A DNA stretch of 64,000 nucleotides from Paraburkholderia silviterrae (GCF_004353915.1 NZ_SMRP01000017.1:1-64000), one strand, 5' to 3'. Shown: positions 1 to 8,570, numbered from the stretch's first letter. Notes: generated from the letters alone by a model not told the origin. Numbers and translations are program-made.

Positions 1-60
1 GCTTTTCTTTGCCGCTGCAAAGAAAAGTAGGTGCCGCCCCGCACAGGGGCAACACTAATA
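1..60. repeat. Dispersed Burkholderia-type repeat with hairpin, cut by window edge
   Basis: The first bases contain a perfect 11-bp inverted repeat, CTTTTCTTTGC (2-12) and GCAAAGAAAAG (17-27), separated by four bases. A second small hairpin with GCCCC and GGGGC arms follows. From memory, this composite is a widespread intergenic repeat in Burkholderia and Paraburkholderia genomes, usually at the ends of transcription units. It may act as a terminator for a gene lying left of the window. The copy is probably incomplete because the window starts inside it. Confidence 0.55.
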
Positions 61-137
61 AACCGACATGAAAACAAGGAAAGGCCAAAACCTTAAATCC
101 AAACCCAAAAAACAACATCCAAACAAATTCTCATGTA

Positions 138-587
138 TCACTTAACATAAATAGTAATTTTCTTTGAATACACAGGTGGATCATGCGGAATATGATGAGC
201 ATCACCCATCAGCAACTGCAACGTATGCTTACCAGGCGCCAACTGAATCATAGTTTCGGTTTCCCCCGCACCGAAATGCAGATGATTCCGATCCGAAGGA
301 ATAGGCTGATCCATAGGCGGCAAATCAGTATCGATCAGCAAATGATGATGCCCGGTGTTCTTGAACTCGACATCCTTGGGCGCGACGCCCATATATCTCA
401 ACCCGAACCAGACACGAAACGGCTTACCCGCCGGCATAACCTGCCCATTATTGGGCCACCCGATATAAACGATCGCCCGGGGATCCGCCGGCGTAGTGCC
501 CGCATGCGCGACACCCCCCACGAGCAACGCGGGACTTCCCACAAAAGCCAGCACAAACACCACAACAAACACCCAAACCCGGTTCAT
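138..587 (-). CDS. Secreted DUF4399 protein (copy 1)
   Basis: A 149-residue exported protein of the DUF4399 family, function unknown. An N-terminal signal peptide (hydrophobic VWVFVVVFVLAF, then a VAHA-type cleavage site near residue 29) sends it to the periplasm. The mature part carries the family signatures GHHHLLIDTDLP, DRNHLHFGAGETE and GKHTLQLLMGD, which are rich in His and Asp. The start was taken at the ATG directly before the signal peptide, with GGGAG upstream; a longer reading frame adds Arg-rich sequence that is not signal-like. It lies 49 nt downstream of a close paralogue on the same strand, so the two are probably one operon. The His-rich core suggests metal binding, but that is inference. 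Confidence 0.85.
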   Translation of the reverse strand: MNRVWVFVVVFVLAFVGSPALLVGGVAHAGTTPADPRAIVYIGWPNNGQVMPAGKPFRVWFGLRYMGVAPKDVEFKNTGHHHLLIDTDLPPMDQPIPSDRNHLHFGAGETETMIQLAPGKHTLQLLMGDAHHIPHDPPVYSKKITIYVK

Positions 588-636
588 GGCATGCACTCCC
601 GCTACTGACTGATAACAGCCGCGAAGCAATACCTCG

Positions 637-1062
637 CTACTTGACCGTAATCGTGATCTTCTTCGAATAAACCGGCGGATCATGCGGCACGTGGTTGTAG
701 TCGCCCATCAGCAACTGCAGCGTATGCTTGCCCGGCGGCAGCTCGATACGAGCCTCCGTTTCACCCGCACCGAAATGAAGATGATTGCGATCGGACGGAA
801 TCGGCTGGTCGAGCGGCGGAAGATCGGTGTCGATGAGCAGATGATGATGGCCCGTGTTCGCCCGGTTCACGCCCTTCGGGCAGACCCCCATGTTGCGCAG
901 CCCCATGCGCACCCAGAACTTGCCGTTGGGAATCGTCGCGCCGTCCGGCGGCCAGATGATGTAGACCTCGGCCCCAGGTGGCGACGGCGTGCGCTCGGCC
1001 CACGCGAGTCGCGGCATCAGGACGGCCGCTGCCAGGGCCAGCAAGGTTTCTCTTCTTCGCAT
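637..1062 (-). CDS. Secreted DUF4399 protein (copy 2)
   Basis: A 141-residue paralogue of the protein encoded just downstream. The signal peptide is MRRRETLLALAAAVLMPRLA with an AWA cleavage site near residue 22. The mature region repeats the family blocks: a WPPDGATIPNGKF strand, GHHHLLIDTDLPPLDQ, DRNHLHFGAGETE and GDYNHVPHDPPVYSKK. The two mature domains are nearly identical in the last 70 residues, whereas the leaders differ, so this is an older tandem duplication with conserved function. The start is the ATG at the signal peptide; the upstream in-frame extension has no leader character. The role is unknown and both copies are predicted periplasmic. Confidence 0.85.
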   Translation of the reverse strand: MRRRETLLALAAAVLMPRLAWAERTPSPPGAEVYIIWPPDGATIPNGKFWVRMGLRNMGVCPKGVNRANTGHHHLLIDTDLPPLDQPIPSDRNHLHFGAGETEARIELPPGKHTLQLLMGDYNHVPHDPPVYSKKITITVK

Positions 1063-1376
1063 CTCGATGCTCCTTCTTCGGCAGTCGGCGCGAGGCGTTG
1101 CAGTTCGGTGCGTGTTGTACAGCTTAGGTCGAATTCTCCACGATGCACATAAATCGAAGCGTGCCCGCCTCGTTCGTCTCATGTGCGTCATTCGCCTCAT
1201 GCATCGCCGGAACGCGTGCTATTTTGTAGTTGTGTGCGAACAATGCTTGCGCCTGTGGCCGGCAGCGTCTATAACGCCCGCATCGTGCCAGCACGGCCGG
1301 GCAGCTCGCCCCCGGCATTGAAAATCGATGGCTGCTGGGCGGCGCCTCTGGGTGTCGCCCGCCAGGGAGAACAAAC
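1063..1376. other. Intergenic region between divergent genes
   Basis: About 310 bases between the divergent DUF4399 pair and the SUMF1-fold gene. It must hold the promoters of both units. Reading frames across it lack ribosome sites and look like shadows. No repeat or clear operator was seen. Confidence 0.4.
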
Positions 1377-2705
1377 ATGTGGCGGCTATTGTTGCCTGTG
1401 TGCCTGCTGGCCTCGCTCAGCCCAACCTCGGCGATCCCCTCGCCCCTGCCCCCGGTGCAAGCCGCTTCGGCTCCCGCAAGCGCGCCGCTGCCCAAGGATC
1501 TGCATCCGCATTTCAAGGGCACACGCGCCGCCACCGCGCACGAGATGCGTCTGGCCCAGCGTCATGATGGCTTTGTCATCCTGCGCGTCGGCCTGATGCC
1601 GAAAGACACCTCGGAAGAGTACGAAATCACATTCTGGAATTCGATCAAGGACAGCCAATACCCAAGCGATTACGAGGCCTACCTGAAGGCCTATCCAAAC
1701 GGGCGCTTCGCACCCCTCGCCCAGGCTCGCCTTGCACGCCTGCGCGCCGCTGCACCGAAACCGGCCAGCGCGCCCGCAGCGCCCGCAGCGTCAGTGGCAC
1801 ACGCAGCGAGCAGCGCGGCGCCCGCCGCTCCGGCCCCGGTCCCTGCCCCTGCGCCTGCCCCGCAAGCGAAGACGCCGCCTCCTCCAGCCGCGCCGACGGC
1901 CGCTCAGACCAGGGCCGCGCCTGCTGTAGCAACGCCCGCTCAACCGGCCGTTCCCGCGAAGGTCAACATCGCCACGACCAAGCCGGGGCCGCACGATATT
2001 CAGGACTGCCCCACTTGCCCGCTCCTGATTGCGGTGACGCCCGGCAACTTCATGATGGGCAACGACACCGACGATCCATCCGAAAAGCCCGTGCATCGCG
2101 TGACGATCGGCCATAGCTACGCACTGTCGAAGTATGCGGTGACCGTGGCGCAGTGGAACGCCTGCGCCAATGCGGGTGCGTGCCCACGCTTGTCGAGCGA
2201 GAGCAACTCCGCACCGAACGCACCCGTGCGCGATCTGAGCTGGGACGACGCGCAGCAATACGTGAAGTGGCTCTCGAAGGTCAGCGGCAAGCCCTACCGC
2301 CTGCCCACCGAGGCGGAATGGGAATATGCCGCGCGCGGCGGCAGCGCCACGCGCTACTGGTGGGGCAACGAGATGCGCAAGGGGACGGCGAATTGCAAGG
2401 ATTGCGGCCCGCCGTGGCGCGTCGAGGCACCCGACGACGTTGGCTCGTTTCCGGCCAATCCCTATGGCTTCTACGACATGGCCGGCGGAGTTTGGGAATG
2501 GGTCAGCGACTGCTGGCACAACTCCTACAAGAACGCCCCCGACGACGGGCGCACCTGGGACGAGCCCAACTGCCAGACGCGGGTCATCCGTGGCGGCTCA
2601 TGGCGCGACGGCGCGGGCTATATGCTGAGCGCCACGCGCTTCAAGTACGACAGCAGCGTGCGCTACAACGCCAATGGCTTTCGCGTGGCGCGGGATATGC
2701 AATAG
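1377..2705 (+). CDS. Secreted SUMF1/FGE-fold protein with Pro/Ala linker
   Basis: 442 residues. A signal peptide (MWRLLLPVCLLASLSPTSA) is followed by a conserved block around residues 75-115 with the pattern W-I-S-D-YEAYL-YPNGRFA-LA, a module often found ahead of SUMF1 domains. A Pro/Ala-rich linker covers about residues 120-200. The C-terminal formylglycine-generating-enzyme/sulfatase-modifying fold (210-440) shows GNFMMGNDTDDPSEKP, YRLPTEAEWEYAARGG, GFYDMAGGVWEWVSDCW and the terminal NGFRVARD. The paired cysteines of true FGE near the C-terminus are absent (the segment reads MLSATRFKYD), so it is unlikely to convert cysteine to formylglycine. It more likely serves as a periplasmic binding or structural domain. 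It stands alone on its strand. Confidence 0.85.
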   Translation: MWRLLLPVCLLASLSPTSAIPSPLPPVQAASAPASAPLPKDLHPHFKGTRAATAHEMRLAQRHDGFVILRVGLMPKDTSEEYEITFWNSIKDSQYPSDYEAYLKAYPNGRFAPLAQARLARLRAAAPKPASAPAAPAASVAHAASSAAPAAPAPVPAPAPAPQAKTPPPPAAPTAAQTRAAPAVATPAQPAVPAKVNIATTKPGPHDIQDCPTCPLLIAVTPGNFMMGNDTDDPSEKPVHRVTIGHSYALSKYAVTVAQWNACANAGACPRLSSESNSAPNAPVRDLSWDDAQQYVKWLSKVSGKPYRLPTEAEWEYAARGGSATRYWWGNEMRKGTANCKDCGPPWRVEAPDDVGSFPANPYGFYDMAGGVWEWVSDCWHNSYKNAPDDGRTWDEPNCQTRVIRGGSWRDGAGYMLSATRFKYDSSVRYNANGFRVARDMQ

Positions 2706-2833
2706 CGCGGCTCGCGTTGCGGATGTCGTTAAAGATGCGCTGGTGGCGGTGGCCGTCAGGCCGCGCCCGCGTGCACGCCATGGTCGCGAGCTCTGAAATG
2801 GTATTCGCGCTGGATGCAGCGGAACAAAACCGC

Positions 2834-2862
2834 TTGACTTCCTTCCCATTTAAGCGTACGTT
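2834..2862 (+). promoter_or_regulatory. Putative sigma-70 promoter of the cold-shock gene
   Basis: TTGACT (2834-2839), a 17-bp spacer and TACGTT (2857-2862) match a sigma-70 promoter. Transcription from here would give a leader of roughly 135-140 nt before the cold-shock start codon. Long structured leaders are typical of cspA-type mRNAs and confer cold-induced translation. The assignment rests on motif and position only. Confidence 0.45.
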
Positions 2863-3006
2863 GCGAACCTGAAGTCTTCAAGAAGCGCGACTGCTGCTCA
2901 TCATTCACCGCGAAGCGCGGTACTCGTTGTCCTCTCCCTCCTTGATCCTTTTTCCTGTGCCCCATCCGGAGCACGGCTTATCTACATTCATACCAAGGAA
3001 AATTCC

Positions 3007-3210
3007 ATGGACACCGGCACCGTAAAGTGGTTTAACGACAGCAAGGGTTTTGGCTTTATCACGCCTGATGCGGGCGGCGACGACCTGTTCGCGCATTTCT
3101 CTGAAATTCGTGGCGACGGCTTCAAGACCCTGGCAGAAGGCCAGAAGGTCAGCTACGAAACCAAGCGCGGCCCCAAGGGCCTGCAGGCTTCCAACATCAC
3201 CCCGCTGTAA
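3007..3210 (+). CDS. cspA: Cold-shock protein, CspA family
   Basis: A 67-residue OB-fold protein of standard family length. It carries both RNA-binding motifs: GTVKWFNDSKGFGFI (RNP1 within KGFGFI) and the DDLFAHFSEI segment (RNP2-like). It binds single-stranded RNA/DNA and melts mRNA secondary structure in the cytoplasm. AAGGAAA lies a suitable distance before the ATG. It is preceded by a roughly 300-nt gap that probably contains a long regulatory leader. Burkholderiales have several paralogues, so the exact gene name is a family label; the function is secure. Confidence 0.95.
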   Translation: MDTGTVKWFNDSKGFGFITPDAGGDDLFAHFSEIRGDGFKTLAEGQKVSYETKRGPKGLQASNITPL

Positions 3211-3734
3211 ATCTGCTAGCGCCCGCCGCCATGGCTGGCGCCAGCGCTGCCCCTCATGTAACGGGCTCCGTCTGTCCATTTCGAGGCAGACGGCAAAATC
3301 GCCGGCTTTCCGGCGATGACCGTTTATACCCTCGCTCGACACGACCTCCCACAAGGTGAGGCTCGCGCCAGCGTCTTTTTCAAAGGCAATAGTGCAAAAT
3401 TCTGTCGCCAGGCCCTACCGCGGATACGCGGTCAGGCCCTCGGCTCACCGTCTTCCCGACGGTTACTTTTCTTCGAACGTCACCCTCAGTCGCGCCAGCA
3501 CTCCCCAAGACCTTGCGTGTTACGACTTCTATTCGCTCGGTTATTTCCCAAACGAAACAGCAGCGTTGAGCTTTTCGGTCCGGTGGGGACGGATGTGGAT
3601 CGATAGCAGAGGCTAGTATCGTACGCGCCGCCGGATCAACGACGGATCGGTCCGTGCCCCGACTGCTCTAGCGCGCTTGCCCGGCTGTAGCCGCGTGGAT
3701 CGTCAGACGACCCGCAGGCCAGTCATCCGGCATC
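3211..3734. other. Intergenic region with two hairpins, no gene seen
   Basis: About 520 bases. Just after the cold-shock gene are a CGTCTG..CAGACG stem (3269-3292) and the hairpin ATCGCCGG-CTTT-CCGGCGAT (3298-3317). Neither has a strong T tract, but together they may end the cold-shock transcript. The remaining frames lack ribosome sites and family features. Confidence 0.4.
3269..3317 (+). terminator. Candidate terminator region of the cold-shock gene
   Basis: Two consecutive stems about 60-110 nt downstream of the stop codon; the second is a perfect 8-bp stem with a CTTT loop. A good U tract is missing, so termination may be weak or Rho-assisted. Confidence 0.35.
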
Positions 3735-3950
3735 CTAACCAAAACGCGCATGCAGCCACTGTTGTGCCCAGCCTTTCGCATAGGCAATCGCGTCTTCACG
3801 CAGGTCGAATCCTGCGAGATCGCCACTCACGTGAACATCGTACTCGCTCCCATCGGAGCGGTTGGCGCTGATGCGCGCGTGCGCCATAAATTCACCGTCT
3901 GCCCGGCGCGGTGTCGGGTCAATCCGGAATCGTGTTGAATCGGAACGCAT
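3735..3950 (-). CDS. Small hypothetical protein
   Basis: A 71-residue soluble protein, function unknown. Its second half (YDVHVSGDLAGFDLREDAIA then YAKGWAQQWL) has an amphipathic helix resembling the C-terminal part of the neighbouring 95-residue protein at 4333-4620 (RRASVAYAEHLID), which suggests a shared small fold. It is last in a set of three short minus-strand genes. An internal ATG at residue 22 is an alternative start. I believe related short proteins occur in Burkholderia, but cannot name the family with confidence. Confidence 0.6.
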   Translation of the reverse strand: MRSDSTRFRIDPTPRRADGEFMAHARISANRSDGSEYDVHVSGDLAGFDLREDAIAYAKGWAQQWLHARFG

Positions 3951-4007
3951 GTTGCTTCATCCAGTACGTGCGGCATCCATTTGCCGCTGATTGCTTCTCC
4001 AGCAGTT

Positions 4008-4256
4008 TCAGACTGCACCTCCATTGAGCAGGGCGATAATCTGCCCCGCCTCGAAGTCCGATTCGCAGCTCGGCATACCGCTTCCACGCAGCAACGCACG
4101 AACGGATACGAACATCAGGAACGCTTCAGCGTCGACCTCTTGGCGACCCTCATCTATCAGACCCTCCAGCTCCGCGTTGGCACCTGAAGGAAGAAATTCG
4201 TCGACAAGTTCACGCCCGTCGACTCTGATTCGCCTCAACAGGTCATATCTGTCCAT
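4008..4256 (-). CDS. Small hypothetical protein
   Basis: An 82-residue acidic protein with no recognised family. It is mostly helical in appearance (RVDGRELVDEFLPSG, EAFLMFVSVRALL) and lacks a signal peptide or membrane segment. A strong ribosome site, GGAGG with six bases to the ATG, fixes the start and supports it as a real gene. It lies between two other small minus-strand genes and may be co-transcribed with them. Confidence 0.6.
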   Translation of the reverse strand: MDRYDLLRRIRVDGRELVDEFLPSGANAELEGLIDEGRQEVDAEAFLMFVSVRALLRGSGMPSCESDFEAGQIIALLNGGAV

Positions 4257-4332
4257 GCCATACCTCCATGGATGCCGTCAGCCACTGGTCCAAGAGGTTT
4301 CGTCAGTCTGGATGTGGCAGTGGATCCAATAA

Positions 4333-4620
4333 TCAGGACTTCATATCAAGCACCGTTTGACCCGGCAAGCATGTGTCGATCAAATGCTCGGCGTAAGCAA
4401 CCGAAGCACGACGCGCATCGCCCGCACTCCTGAACGGCCTGGCGACTGCGATCCCGAATACACGGCTGCGCGGATCCTGCACCGCCTCACCCTCCTGGAT
4501 GCGAACGGATGCATCAAATCCTTCGTCGTAGTTGTGCCCGAAGCCGGGCTCGGTCGGGCGGTGTGGGTAAACCAGTGGATAGATTTCCAGTCCACGGTAG
4601 AGACGGAAAGCGACAGTCAT
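4333..4620 (-). CDS. Small hypothetical protein
   Basis: A 95-residue soluble protein. The ATG at MTVAFRLYRG was chosen because the upstream extension is low-complexity and has no support. The sequence alternates beta-like segments (VAFRLYRGLEIYPLVYP, GFDASVRIQEG) with a C-terminal helix, RRASVAYAEHLIDTCL, that resembles the last part of the 71-residue neighbour. This is compatible with a small alpha/beta domain. The function is unknown. It is the first gene of the three-gene minus-strand set. Confidence 0.6.
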   Translation of the reverse strand: MTVAFRLYRGLEIYPLVYPHRPTEPGFGHNYDEGFDASVRIQEGEAVQDPRSRVFGIAVARPFRSAGDARRASVAYAEHLIDTCLPGQTVLDMKS

Positions 4621-4944
4621 GGGATGACCTCCTGGCGCCGCATGCTTCGCGGCAGTTACGGGACAGTGATGTGATAGGGACGTGCGCGAGCTCACCGGGA
4701 CCGCACCGCACGGTCGGCACCGTCAGTTGTCCTGCGCGGGAGGGGGGAGCAGCTCGATCCTTGTAGAGAAGACTGCAGGAGAGGCGCTGGGATCGGCCGC
4801 AGGTTGACTGATGCTGTTGATGCTACGCCCAATCCGCCATTTGTACAGTGAAAGTTTCGAGCCAGATTCGCTGCTCGATCCGCGCCCGGTAGTCCCGACC
4901 AGAGCGCCGCGAGTTCAGTCGTGCGAGGCAACGCCCGCGCCCTG
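4621..4944. other. Intergenic region, no gene seen
   Basis: About 320 bases between the small hypothetical genes and the IF-1 gene. Open frames here are shadows without ribosome sites. No convincing hairpin or repeat was noticed. Confidence 0.35.
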
Positions 4945-5211
4945 TCAGCGGCGGCGGAACGCGGCTCTGTGCGTCGTGCCGGAACTACGCTCGTCCTTGT
5001 GACGAAAATTGATGCGTCCTTTTGTGAGATCGTAGACCGACAGTTCAAGCGTGACGCGGTCTCCCGCCAAGATGCGGATGCGATTCTTCCGGATGCGTCC
5101 GGAAGCATACGCACCCACGACCACACCGTTGTCCAGCGTGACGCGGAAACGGCTGTCGGGCAGCACTTCTTCAACAATGCCATCGAGTTCGAGCAAGTCT
5201 TCCTTCGCCAA
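4945..5211 (-). CDS. infA: Translation initiation factor IF-1 (second copy type), TTG start
   Basis: An 88-residue IF-1 that binds the 30S A site during initiation. It shows the full S1/OB fold: AKEDLLELDGIVEEVLPDSRF, VTLDNGVVVGAYASGRIRKN, RIRILAGDRVTLEL and YDLTKGRINFRHK. A basic tail of about 15 residues (ERSSGTTHRAAFRRR) extends past the usual 72-residue end, as in the second infA copies of Burkholderiales. No ATG fits the conserved MAKED start. A TTG codes there, with GAGGAG six bases upstream. An out-of-frame ATG sits between the ribosome site and the TTG. A housekeeping infA in the ribosomal operon is expected elsewhere. Confidence 0.9.
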   Translation of the reverse strand: MAKEDLLELDGIVEEVLPDSRFRVTLDNGVVVGAYASGRIRKNRIRILAGDRVTLELSVYDLTKGRINFRHKDERSSGTTHRAAFRRR

Positions 5212-6028
5212 TCCATTCTCCTCGGCAGTTTGGGGGCGTAGCGCCGCTACTGCGACCCTACGCAAAAGATGTACACGCGCACGACTGCGTTTGCTTGTGC
5301 AAGCCCGATGATGACGGCCTTACTGGGCGCGCGTGCTGCGATTCAACACGAACCTGCACGCGTGCCGGCAGGCACCATGCGGATATACGGCGGGTAAATT
5401 GCGGAGATCTGGCACAGGCAGCCAGGTCGAACCGACCGCGATAGTGAACACACGGACGGCGGTGAGGGGAATCTGCGGCGCGCGTACGGCGCGTACGGAA
5501 AGAATGTCTTGTCTGGAACTAGCCAGACCTCCAATTATGCACCCATTTCATCGCATTTGCCAGCGGATGCCGTTGTATCCGCTCCCGAGGGGCCAGATGC
5601 ATCCCAATCCACGGGTAAGCGGACTGCCACGCCCCCCCGCTCTTTTTCCTTTCCGAATGTGATATCGACAGATTTTTTCATCGGCATGGAATTATCAAGG
5701 AATGTTTAAGATACGAAGACTGCATGAATCTTCCATATCGCATCCGTTCTCGCAAGCCTCGTTGCGAAGGCATCGCACCCGGCACCCATCTGGATTTCAG
5801 CTAGACATCGAAAATGCCGGCCGCGAGGAAGCCGCCCTCGCGGCCTGGCACCCGCGCGCGGCGCATGCCAGGCCCGTAGCCTGAGATGCTGTCCAGCCCA
5901 TACCGCGAAGCGCTTTTCGTCACACCAATAGCCGCCGAAGCTGCCGGGCCACCGCCAATCGTGGCCACAAATTCGAAACAAGTGTAATCAACTGTTAGCG
6001 GCAAACGCGCAGGCCCGTTTTAACGCCG
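5212..6028. other. Long intergenic region, no gene recognised
   Basis: About 800 bases between the IF-1 gene and the penicillin-binding protein gene. Several short frames exist on both strands, but none has both a ribosome site and recognisable protein character. The promoters of both flanking units must lie here. A small RNA cannot be ruled out from sequence alone. Confidence 0.35.
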
Positions 6029-8296
6029 GTGAGCCTTCGGCACTTTGGTACGATCGCGCCTTTCGTCCACTGCACAGCCAACGTGAACCGCCCGTCCGTA
6101 CCGCATTTTCGTGAGCTTTGCGCTCGGTGGCTCGCACGTTTGCGCACTGTTACGGCGATGGCCGGCGCAAAGGCCCGCGGCATGATCGGCGCTGCGTGGC
6201 ACGGGCTTCGACATCCGACGCGTCGCGGTCTCATGCTCGCCATGGCTGCGGTGCCGGCGCTATTGCTCGCCTATGTGCTTGCGCTCATCCCGTTCACGCC
6301 GCGCGTGAGCGACATCCGCAAGGCCCGTGTTGACCGCCCCGCGCTGGTCGTCTCCGCCGACGGCAAACTGCTCGCCGAGTTCAAGCCCGTCAATCGCGAG
6401 TGGGTGCCGCTCAATCAGATTTCGCCCTATGTGGTGCAGGCGTTGATCGCCACCGAGGACCACCGGTTCTACGAGCATCACGGCATCGACCCCGAGCGTC
6501 TCGCGTCGGCGGCATTCCACACGTTTTCCGGCACGCGGCAAGGCGGCTCCACCATCACGCAGCAGCTCGCGCGCAATCTGTACCCCGACGAGGTAGGCCG
6601 CGCGCCCACGCTGACGCGCAAGCTCAAGGAGGCCATCACCGCGCTGAAGATCGAGTACGTCTACAGCAAGGGCGAAATCCTCGAGACCTACCTCAATACC
6701 GTGCCGTTCCTGTACAACGCGTACGGTGTCGAGATGGCCGCGCGCACGTACTTCGGCAAGCCCGCTGCGCAGCTTGACATTCTCGAAAGCGCAACGCTCG
6801 TGGGCATGCTCAAGGCCAATAGCGCCTACAACCCGGTGCTCAATCCGGCGCGGGCGCTGGAGCGTCGCAATACGGTGCTCGCGCAGATGGTGAAGTTCGG
6901 CAAACTCAAACCGGACGAGTATGCCTCGCTCAAAGGCCAACCCACCCACGTCGATTTCGAGCCGCAATCGGAGGCGGTGGGAGCCGCTCCTCATTTCGCG
7001 GCGCAATTGCGCAGATGGCTGATCACCTGGGCGGACCGCAACGGCTACAACATCTATTCAGACGGTCTCGTCGTGCGCACGACCATCGATTCGCGGCTTC
7101 AGGCGATGGCGACCCAGGCCGTTGCGTGGCAAACCAATCAGTTGCAATGGATAGCCAAGGACGCATGGAACGAGAGAACGGGCTGCTGGCCCGGCAACGA
7201 CCTGTTCCAGTCATTCATCAGGCAGACCGCCGAGTACCGCGCGGCGCGCGATGCGGGCCTCACGGATCCGGCAGCCGTGAAAAAACTGGCGATGGACGGC
7301 TCGTTCGTCGATGCCCTGTGCCGCAGCAAGACGCAAATCCAGGCGGGCTTCATTGCACTCGACCCGCGCAACGGGGACATCAAGGCATGGGTCGGCAGCC
7401 GCGATTTCCACGACGAGCCGTTCGATCACGTGCAGCAGGCACGGCGTCAGCCCGGCTCGACCTTCAAGGCCTTTGTCTACGGCGCCGCCTTCGCAGATGG
7501 CGCGCAACCCAGCGATACGATCGTCGATCGCAACGTGACCATTGCGCTCAAGGGCAACGCGGTGTGGCGGCCGACCGACGCCGAGCCGCCTACCGGCCGG
7601 CCGATGACGCTGCGCGACGCGCTCGCCTATTCGCGCAACCGCGTGACGGCCCAGCTCATGCAGCGCGAAGGCCCCGCCAAGGTCGCCGATCTGGCGCGCA
7701 AGATGGGCGTGCGCGAAAGCCCGCTCGATGCGGTGCCGTCGCTCGCGCTGGGCACGAGCCCGGTCACGCTCAAGGAGATGGTCTCGGCGTATTGCACGAT
7801 CGCGAACCACGGTGCCTATGTCGAACCGCGCATGGTGACGCGCATCGAGGATCGCGACGGCAACGTGCTCGCCGACTTTCCGGCTGCTCAACCGGAACGG
7901 GCGCTGCCGCCGGGCGCGGCGCTCAAGCTCATCGACGCGATGCGCGACGTGGTCACCCGGGGCACCGGCTCCGAGATCAGGACGCGCTTCGGGATTCGCG
8001 CCGATGTGGCCGGCAAGACAGGCACGACGCAGGACAACACCGATAGCTGGTTCATCCTGATGCATCCTCAACTGGTTGCGGGCGCATGGGTGGGTTTCGA
8101 CGATGCCCGCGTCACGCTGCGCAACGACTACTGGGGTGAAGGCGCGCACAGCGCATTGCCGATGGTGGGCGCGTTCTATGACATGGCGCTGCGCGCGAGG
8201 GTTATCGATGCACATGCACAACTCGCGCCGAGGAGCAATCCGCCTGCTGCAAGCCATCCGCGAGCGCATCACCGGTTCCTGTTCTGGCGATTCTGA
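6029..8296 (+). CDS. Class A penicillin-binding protein (transglycosylase/transpeptidase)
   Basis: A bifunctional peptidoglycan synthase of about 755 residues anchored by one N-terminal membrane helix (LMLAMAAVPALLLAYVLALI). The GT51 glycosyltransferase region has IATEDHRFYEHHGID, QGGSTITQQLARNLY, RKLKEA and KGEILETYLNTVPF, and polymerises lipid II. The transpeptidase region has the SxxK motif in QPGSTFKAF, SRN as the SxN motif, and KTGTTQDNTDSWF as the KTG motif, so both activities look intact. The exact start is uncertain: the ATG at 6029, a GTG at 6083 or the ATG at 6158 would all precede the membrane helix. It is monocistronic in appearance. It resembles PBP1A/PBP1C-type enzymes; I do not assign a specific symbol. 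Confidence 0.92.
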   Translation: MSLRHFGTIAPFVHCTANVNRPSVPHFRELCARWLARLRTVTAMAGAKARGMIGAAWHGLRHPTRRGLMLAMAAVPALLLAYVLALIPFTPRVSDIRKARVDRPALVVSADGKLLAEFKPVNREWVPLNQISPYVVQALIATEDHRFYEHHGIDPERLASAAFHTFSGTRQGGSTITQQLARNLYPDEVGRAPTLTRKLKEAITALKIEYVYSKGEILETYLNTVPFLYNAYGVEMAARTYFGKPAAQLDILESATLVGMLKANSAYNPVLNPARALERRNTVLAQMVKFGKLKPDEYASLKGQPTHVDFEPQSEAVGAAPHFAAQLRRWLITWADRNGYNIYSDGLVVRTTIDSRLQAMATQAVAWQTNQLQWIAKDAWNERTGCWPGNDLFQSFIRQTAEYRAARDAGLTDPAAVKKLAMDGSFVDALCRSKTQIQAGFIALDPRNGDIKAWVGSRDFHDEPFDHVQQARRQPGSTFKAFVYGAAFADGAQPSDTIVDRNVTIALKGNAVWRPTDAEPPTGRPMTLRDALAYSRNRVTAQLMQREGPAKVADLARKMGVRESPLDAVPSLALGTSPVTLKEMVSAYCTIANHGAYVEPRMVTRIEDRDGNVLADFPAAQPERALPPGAALKLIDAMRDVVTRGTGSEIRTRFGIRADVAGKTGTTQDNTDSWFILMHPQLVAGAWVGFDDARVTLRNDYWGEGAHSALPMVGAFYDMALRARVIDAHAQLAPRSNPPAASHPRAHHRFLFWRF

Positions 8297-8394
8297 TGCG
8301 CACGCACGGCGGGGCACATGGGTTCGACGCCTCGTCGCCCGCTGTCTCACGCCCCTCCCCCCGCTGATCCGAACGCTCCCCACTTCGTATTGAT

Positions 8395-8503
8395 TAGACA
8401 ACTTTCGGCAAACTTACGCCACGCGGACCGCCGCCATAGGCCCGTAGTTCCGTTTAAACGGTCTATGCGTAAACCCTGATATCTGCAAAGTTGTCTATAC
8501 AAT
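8395..8503 (+). promoter_or_regulatory. hutH promoter region with probable HutC operators
   Basis: TTGTCTATACAA (8491-8502) is an imperfect palindrome of the type bound by HutC, the GntR-family urocanate-responsive repressor of histidine utilisation. It overlaps a -10-like TACAAT (8498-8503). An inverted partial copy, TAGACAACTTT (8395-8405), lies about 85 bp upstream of AAAGTTGTCTA (8487-8497). A perfect palindrome CCGTTTAAACGG (8450-8461) sits between them. Repression by HutC is an inference from motif and neighbouring gene. Confidence 0.6.
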
Positions 8504-8570
8504 ATGCTCCAACCATCGCGGCCATCCCCGGACCGCTTTAGCTTTCAATTTCTTTCAGTGGAGGAAGTCC

